Of a stretch of DNA of 64,000 nt, positions 60,544 through 64,000 are shown one piece after another. The DNA is taken from assembly GCA_900542295.1 (NCBI GenBank), contig UQNJ01000004.1, positions 1 to 64,000 of the forward strand, given 5' to 3'. Both the position numbers and the translations under genes were made by a program. Under the pieces are notes generated by a model, which did no database searches, was not told where the DNA came from, and worked only from the letters and a program-made list of their open reading frames with translations. This DNA is from an uncultured Eubacteriales bacterium (lineage in GTDB: Bacteria; Bacillota; Clostridia; Peptostreptococcales; Anaerovoracaceae). Numbering within the stretch: the stretch's first letter is position 1; each line of letters opens with the position of its first letter.

Positions 60544-61749
60544 ATGAGCAGTGTAAGAAAAGTAACTGAAGACCTGTATTGGGTAGGAGTTAATGACAAG
60601 CGCCTGCATCTCTTTGAGAATATTCATCCGATTCCAAGAGGCGTATCATACAACGCATATCTTCTTATGGATGAAAAAACAGTATTGTTTGATACTGTAG
60701 ACTGGTCGGGATGCAGAGAATTTCTTGAAAATATCGAAGAGGTTCTTGATGGAAGAACACTCGACTATCTGATTGTAAATCATATGGAGCCTGACCATGC
60801 GGCTTCTCTTGAGGAAGTTCTGATAAGGTATCCGGAATGTAAAGTAATAAGCAATGAAAAATCATTCATGTTTATGCATCAGTTTGGATTTAACGTTGAG
60901 GGGCGCAAGGAGGAAGTGAAAGAAGGAGATACAAAGAGCTTCGGAAAGCACGAGGTAGTTTTCGTTGCCGCTCCTATGGTTCACTGGCCGGAAGCAATGG
61001 TAACATTCGATACTACCAACGGAGTTCTGTTCTCTGCCGATGCATTCGGCACATTCGGCTCTCTGGACGGCAAGCTGTTTGCTGACGAAGTTGATTTTGA
61101 CAGAGACTGGATCGACGATGCAAGAAGATACTTCTGTAATATAGTAGGAAAATACGGACCATTTGTTCAGCACCTGCTGAAAAAAGCTTCGACAGTTCCT
61201 ATAACCACTTTCTGTCCCCTTCATGGACCGGTATGGCGTAAAGATTTGGGATACTATATAGACAAGCATGACAAGTGGAGCAGGTATGAGCCGGAAGAAA
61301 AGGGAGTACTTATAGTTTATGCTTCCATGTACGGAAACACTGAAAAGGCGGCGCAGTCGCTGGCGTCTGCTCTTTGCGAAAAGGGTATGACTAATGTTGC
61401 GGTATATGACATATCCAATACAGATGTTTCATACATAGTCGCAGAAGCGTTCAAGTATAGTCACATAGTTTTGGCATCTGTTACATATAATCTGAACATT
61501 TATCCTAAGATGTATGATTTTCTTCATCATCTTAAAATGCTGAATTTCCAGAAGAGAACTTTCGGAATAATAGAGAACGGAACATGGGCTATAAAGTCCG
61601 GTTCTCTCATGAAAGATTTTATCGACGAAAATTTCAAAGAAAGTCTCGTTTTGGGAAGTCAGGTTTCCGTCAACTCATCTCCTAACGAGTCCAACGCAAA
61701 GGAAATAGATTCTCTTGCAGATTCGTTAATAGAGTCAATGAAAAAATAG
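60544..61749 (+). CDS. A-type flavoprotein (flavodiiron protein FprA/FDP)
   Basis: 401 residues. A metallo-beta-lactamase-like di-iron domain (H80-x-E82-x-D84-H85, later His in MVHWPEAM and LHGPVW) and a flavodoxin domain from about 256 (LIVYASMYGNTEKAAQ). Such enzymes reduce O2 to water or NO to N2O using rubredoxin electrons and protect anaerobes. The gene begins 18 bases after the rubredoxin fusion and has GAAAGGAG upstream, so it is one operon with it. Confidence 0.92.
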   Translation: MSSVRKVTEDLYWVGVNDKRLHLFENIHPIPRGVSYNAYLLMDEKTVLFDTVDWSGCREFLENIEEVLDGRTLDYLIVNHMEPDHAASLEEVLIRYPECKVISNEKSFMFMHQFGFNVEGRKEEVKEGDTKSFGKHEVVFVAAPMVHWPEAMVTFDTTNGVLFSADAFGTFGSLDGKLFADEVDFDRDWIDDARRYFCNIVGKYGPFVQHLLKKASTVPITTFCPLHGPVWRKDLGYYIDKHDKWSRYEPEEKGVLIVYASMYGNTEKAAQSLASALCEKGMTNVAVYDISNTDVSYIVAEAFKYSHIVLASVTYNLNIYPKMYDFLHHLKMLNFQKRTFGIIENGTWAIKSGSLMKDFIDENFKESLVLGSQVSVNSSPNESNAKEIDSLADSLIESMKK

Positions 61750-61766
61750 GCATCACAGCTTATAAT

Positions 61767-61804
61767 AAGACCTTCGCTCTTTTAAGGGCGAAGGTCTTTA
61801 AATA
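61767..61804. terminator. Terminator after the flavodiiron gene
   Basis: AAGACCTTCGC pairs with GCGAAGGTCTT, followed by TAAA. The T-run is short. Confidence 0.7.
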
Positions 61805-61913
61805 TGCGACTGCTATATGCAATAGTATGCTGACAGCCACAGCCTGTCTTAAAAAGATAGGGCTTAAATAACAGATTTTCTGTAATGCGACATTTGGTGC
61901 GGAACAGGCTTTC

Positions 61914-62498
61914 TTATTTGCAGAAACCTTGGAGGAAGAGAGGGAGCATGATTGAAGAGTATTGACACAGAGAGTAGTTGCCGTTGCATAAGCACCAATC
62001 GTACATCAGCCCTCGTTCAAAAACGGCGTATGCCTTTGTTATATCATTTATGGAAAGGTCGTCTCTGAAATATCCCCCTTGCTGCCCTTCTATAGTTATC
62101 TGCCTTAACAGTTTGTAGTATGTACGGCTTGGCTCAAGCATGTGGCGTTCGCCTTTTGTAACAAGCTGGGTTGAAAACAGCTGAGCCAGAAGAGATACGG
62201 AGACAGTGTTTTCTATCATTATAAAAAGCTCACGATTTATAAATATGAGCTTCTGGAGGGGAGAAAGGGAAGGGTCCATTGTTTCTATCAATTCTTCATA
62301 TTTTTCGTCAAATAAGTACGAAAGGGATGTCAAAAGAGCATCCTTTCCGTCGAAATAATGATAGAATGAGCCCTTAGAAGTGCCGGAAGCTTCTACTATT
62401 TCATCTATGGTAGTATCATCGTATCCCTGCTGATAAAAAAGCTGCCACGCTGCTGAAACTATTTTTCCTTTTGTGTTTTTTGAATTCTTTTTTTTCAT
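61914..62498 (-). CDS. TetR/AcrR-family repressor
   Basis: 194 residues. N-terminal helix-turn-helix (DEIVEASGTSKGSFYHYFDGK, about 27-47) followed by a ligand-binding helical domain ending in several Tyr and Cys residues. A strong AGGAGG precedes the ATG. It is divergent from the LOR/SDH-like gene across 219 bases rich in A/T inverted repeats and may control it. Confidence 0.88.
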   Translation of the reverse strand: MKKKNSKNTKGKIVSAAWQLFYQQGYDDTTIDEIVEASGTSKGSFYHYFDGKDALLTSLSYLFDEKYEELIETMDPSLSPLQKLIFINRELFIMIENTVSVSLLAQLFSTQLVTKGERHMLEPSRTYYKLLRQITIEGQQGGYFRDDLSINDITKAYAVFERGLMYDWCLCNGNYSLCQYSSIMLPLFLQGFCK

Positions 62499-62717
62499 TT
62501 TTAGCCTCCTGAAGTTTATTTCAAATGAAAATTTTAAATTTTATTTTTGATATATTTTTTAGTATAGAATTAAGTATAGTATAAAAATGTTGATATTTCA
62601 ATATTTTTATTCAATGTGACAGTGTTAAAGTATAAAAAAGTACGGATTTAATTCTGTATTTTATTCTTGTGTTTAGTGTGGTAAAATAACCATGCTGAAA
62701 AAAGAGAGGTAAAAGAA

Positions 62718-63815
62718 ATGAGTTTTAAATTAGCAAAGTATATAGAGCCTGATTTTACACAGGAAAAGTTTATAAATGCACCAGATGCAAAGCTGGTTAA
62801 AGCACCGCATGCAAAAGCGGCGCCTAAGGGGTTTCATGCAACGTCTATATTCCCGGAATATTTTAAAATAGACGGACAATGGCATCTGGCAAGAGACAGC
62901 AGAATGGATGCAGTTCCTGTCTGGGACGGAGAACAGGTGAAAGTGGTTGAGTTCAGAAATATAAAAGCTGACGATATGATTGTAGTAGGCAGAACGGAAG
63001 ATTGCAGCGAAGGAATATATGTACATGATGACTGCTGGCTGAGAGAAGAAGAGGAAGAGGTTAAAAATACCTTTGCATTCAGACAGGCAAGAAGCAGGGA
63101 GACCTCTTTTACTCAGGACTATAAGGAACTGGTAGAACTTTTGAAATATGAAAAAGCAAATAACGGATATGTTGTTTGGGTTCTTGGTCCTGCGTGCAGT
63201 TTCGACACCGAGGCAAGAAGAGTAATGGGCGAAATAATATCAAAGGGGTATTGCAATGCACTGCTTGCAGGTAATGCTCTTGCGACTCACGATTTGGAGG
63301 GCGGCTATCTGGGCACTGCGCTCGGATGCGATATCGTCAATCAGAAACAGCATTACATGGGACATTATAATCATCTGGACACAATAAATGCTATAAACAC
63401 ATACGAATCAATCCCTGCATTTATAGAGGGGGAAGGCATAAAGAACGGAATTATATATAATTGTGTTAAGAATAATGTACCATTTGTTTTAAATGGCTCC
63501 ATAAGGGATGACGGACCGCTTCCTGAAGTTTACGAAGATAATTATGTGGGACAGGATACAATTCGCTCTCATATACGAAAAGCGACGACGGTCATAGGAA
63601 TGGCAACAGTTCTTCACACGATAGCGGCAGGAAATATGACTCCTACTTACAGAGTTTTGGAAGACGGGACTGTAAGACCCATACATTTTTATATGGTTGA
63701 CACTTCTGAATTTGCAGCCAACAAGCTGGGAGACAGAGGCAGCCTGGCAGCTAAGGGAATAGTTACAAATGTTCAGGACTTTATGAAAAATTTAAGTGCA
63801 GGACTTAATTTATAA
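62718..63815 (+). CDS. LOR/SDH-type ornithine enzyme (TIGR00300 family)
   Basis: 365 residues. Characteristic stretches are ALLAGNALATHDLEGGYLGT, HYNHLDTINAINTYES and VPFVLNGSIRDDGPLPEVY, as in archaeal/cyanobacterial LOR/SDH proteins and the C-terminal part of ArgZ-type enzymes. Reported activity in the family is ornithine cyclodeamination to proline with NAD, or arginine/ornithine processing. The exact reaction here is not shown. It is followed after 12 bases by an Orn/Lys/Arg decarboxylase, which supports an ornithine/polyamine role. Confidence 0.75.
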   Translation: MSFKLAKYIEPDFTQEKFINAPDAKLVKAPHAKAAPKGFHATSIFPEYFKIDGQWHLARDSRMDAVPVWDGEQVKVVEFRNIKADDMIVVGRTEDCSEGIYVHDDCWLREEEEEVKNTFAFRQARSRETSFTQDYKELVELLKYEKANNGYVVWVLGPACSFDTEARRVMGEIISKGYCNALLAGNALATHDLEGGYLGTALGCDIVNQKQHYMGHYNHLDTINAINTYESIPAFIEGEGIKNGIIYNCVKNNVPFVLNGSIRDDGPLPEVYEDNYVGQDTIRSHIRKATTVIGMATVLHTIAAGNMTPTYRVLEDGTVRPIHFYMVDTSEFAANKLGDRGSLAAKGIVTNVQDFMKNLSAGLNL

Positions 63816-63827
63816 CGGGAGAAAGCT

Positions 63828-64000
63828 TTGGAAAAAAGTCTTAAAAATTTTCTTGAAAAACATGCGCAGACAGATCCGGTATCATTTCATATGCCGGGAC
63901 ATAAAGGAAGAAATTTATGCCGGCAGCTTGGTATGAAAGGACTGCCTGATGATTTGCATGAATGGGATATAACTGAAATATCGGGAGCTGACAATCTTTT
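63828..64000 (+). CDS. Orn/Lys/Arg decarboxylase (start only)
   Basis: The visible 57 residues include FHMPGHKGR and LHEWDITEISGADNLF, the N-terminal signature of the fold type I Orn/Lys/Arg decarboxylase family (PLP-dependent). The start is TTG at 63828 with CGGGAG upstream. The PLP-lysine and the rest lie beyond the window. With the preceding gene it suggests ornithine or arginine turned into proline or polyamines. Confidence 0.88.
   Translation, partial: MEKSLKNFLEKHAQTDPVSFHMPGHKGRNLCRQLGMKGLPDDLHEWDITEISGADNL

Overview
The window has two parts. Positions 1 to about 35.5 kb are mobile DNA. The rest, to 64 kb, is chromosomal DNA of a low-to-moderate GC, anaerobic, Clostridia-like Firmicute. 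The assignment rests on strong AGGAGG-type ribosome binding sites, frequent TTG/GTG starts, the large GlnA type, UPF0182, flavodiiron and rubredoxin oxygen-defence proteins and an acyl-CoA dehydrogenase fused to an electron-transfer domain. A family-level placement (for example near Anaerovoracaceae) would be a guess.

Mobile part. The first 1.35 kb is the right end of a Tn4451/Tn5397-type transposon whose large serine recombinase gene stops exactly at the junction. It sits inside topB of a larger integrative conjugative/mobilisable element (ICE) and splits the topoisomerase motif at a GA dinucleotide. The ICE continues with DUF5688, ArdC-like and ArdA-like anti-restriction proteins, a TTRAP-like protein, an orphan PD-(D/E)XK nuclease, a MOBP relaxase with MobC and an oriT-like region, and a regulatory block. 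That block has an XRE repressor with an ImmA-type protease, a Y-family DNA polymerase, a LexA DNA-binding domain without protease, an 11-bp phased repeat array and a sigma-like protein. The ICE ends with a DUF6462-type excisionase, a ribbon-helix-helix protein and a Tn916-type tyrosine integrase. Its right end abuts the 3' part of metG, so it appears to have integrated into that gene.

Cargo. Between the mobilisation and regulatory blocks lies a tightly packed eight-gene operon (14555-28275): XRE controller, DNA cytosine-5 methyltransferase (DrmMII-like), AIPR protein, DrmE-like protein, NERD nuclease-UvrD-like helicase, DrmA helicase, DrmB (DUF1998) and an unrecognised 182-residue protein. 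This is a class 2 DISARM-like defence system without the usual DrmC phospholipase-D nuclease. It carries two extra components (AIPR and NERD-helicase) and an unknown last gene, and is the best candidate for an undescribed system. A second new-looking signal is a shared C-terminal tail on three ICE proteins (DUF5688, ArdC-like, ArdA-like), which could be a co-transfer signal.

Chromosomal part. From 36 to 39 kb is a small accessory, partly decayed zone: an HTH/zinc-ribbon regulator, a TfoX gene killed by one TGA, other remnants, and a LytTR/DUF3021 pair. Then come purine nucleoside phosphorylase, SPFH/NfeD, a cation diffusion facilitator, TSCPD, YlmH, MoaA, an iron alcohol dehydrogenase, DUF3830, a hairpin-rich intergenic region, tRNA-Lys(CTT), a zinc-ribbon/UPF0182 envelope cluster and glnA-serS-crp/fnr. 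The window ends with an acyl-CoA dehydrogenase-EtfA-rubredoxin fusion followed by a flavodiiron protein, a TetR regulator, and a LOR/SDH-type ornithine enzyme followed by the start of an Orn/Lys/Arg decarboxylase. A Fnr-spaced palindrome between the Crp/Fnr gene and the acyl-CoA dehydrogenase fusion suggests direct local control.
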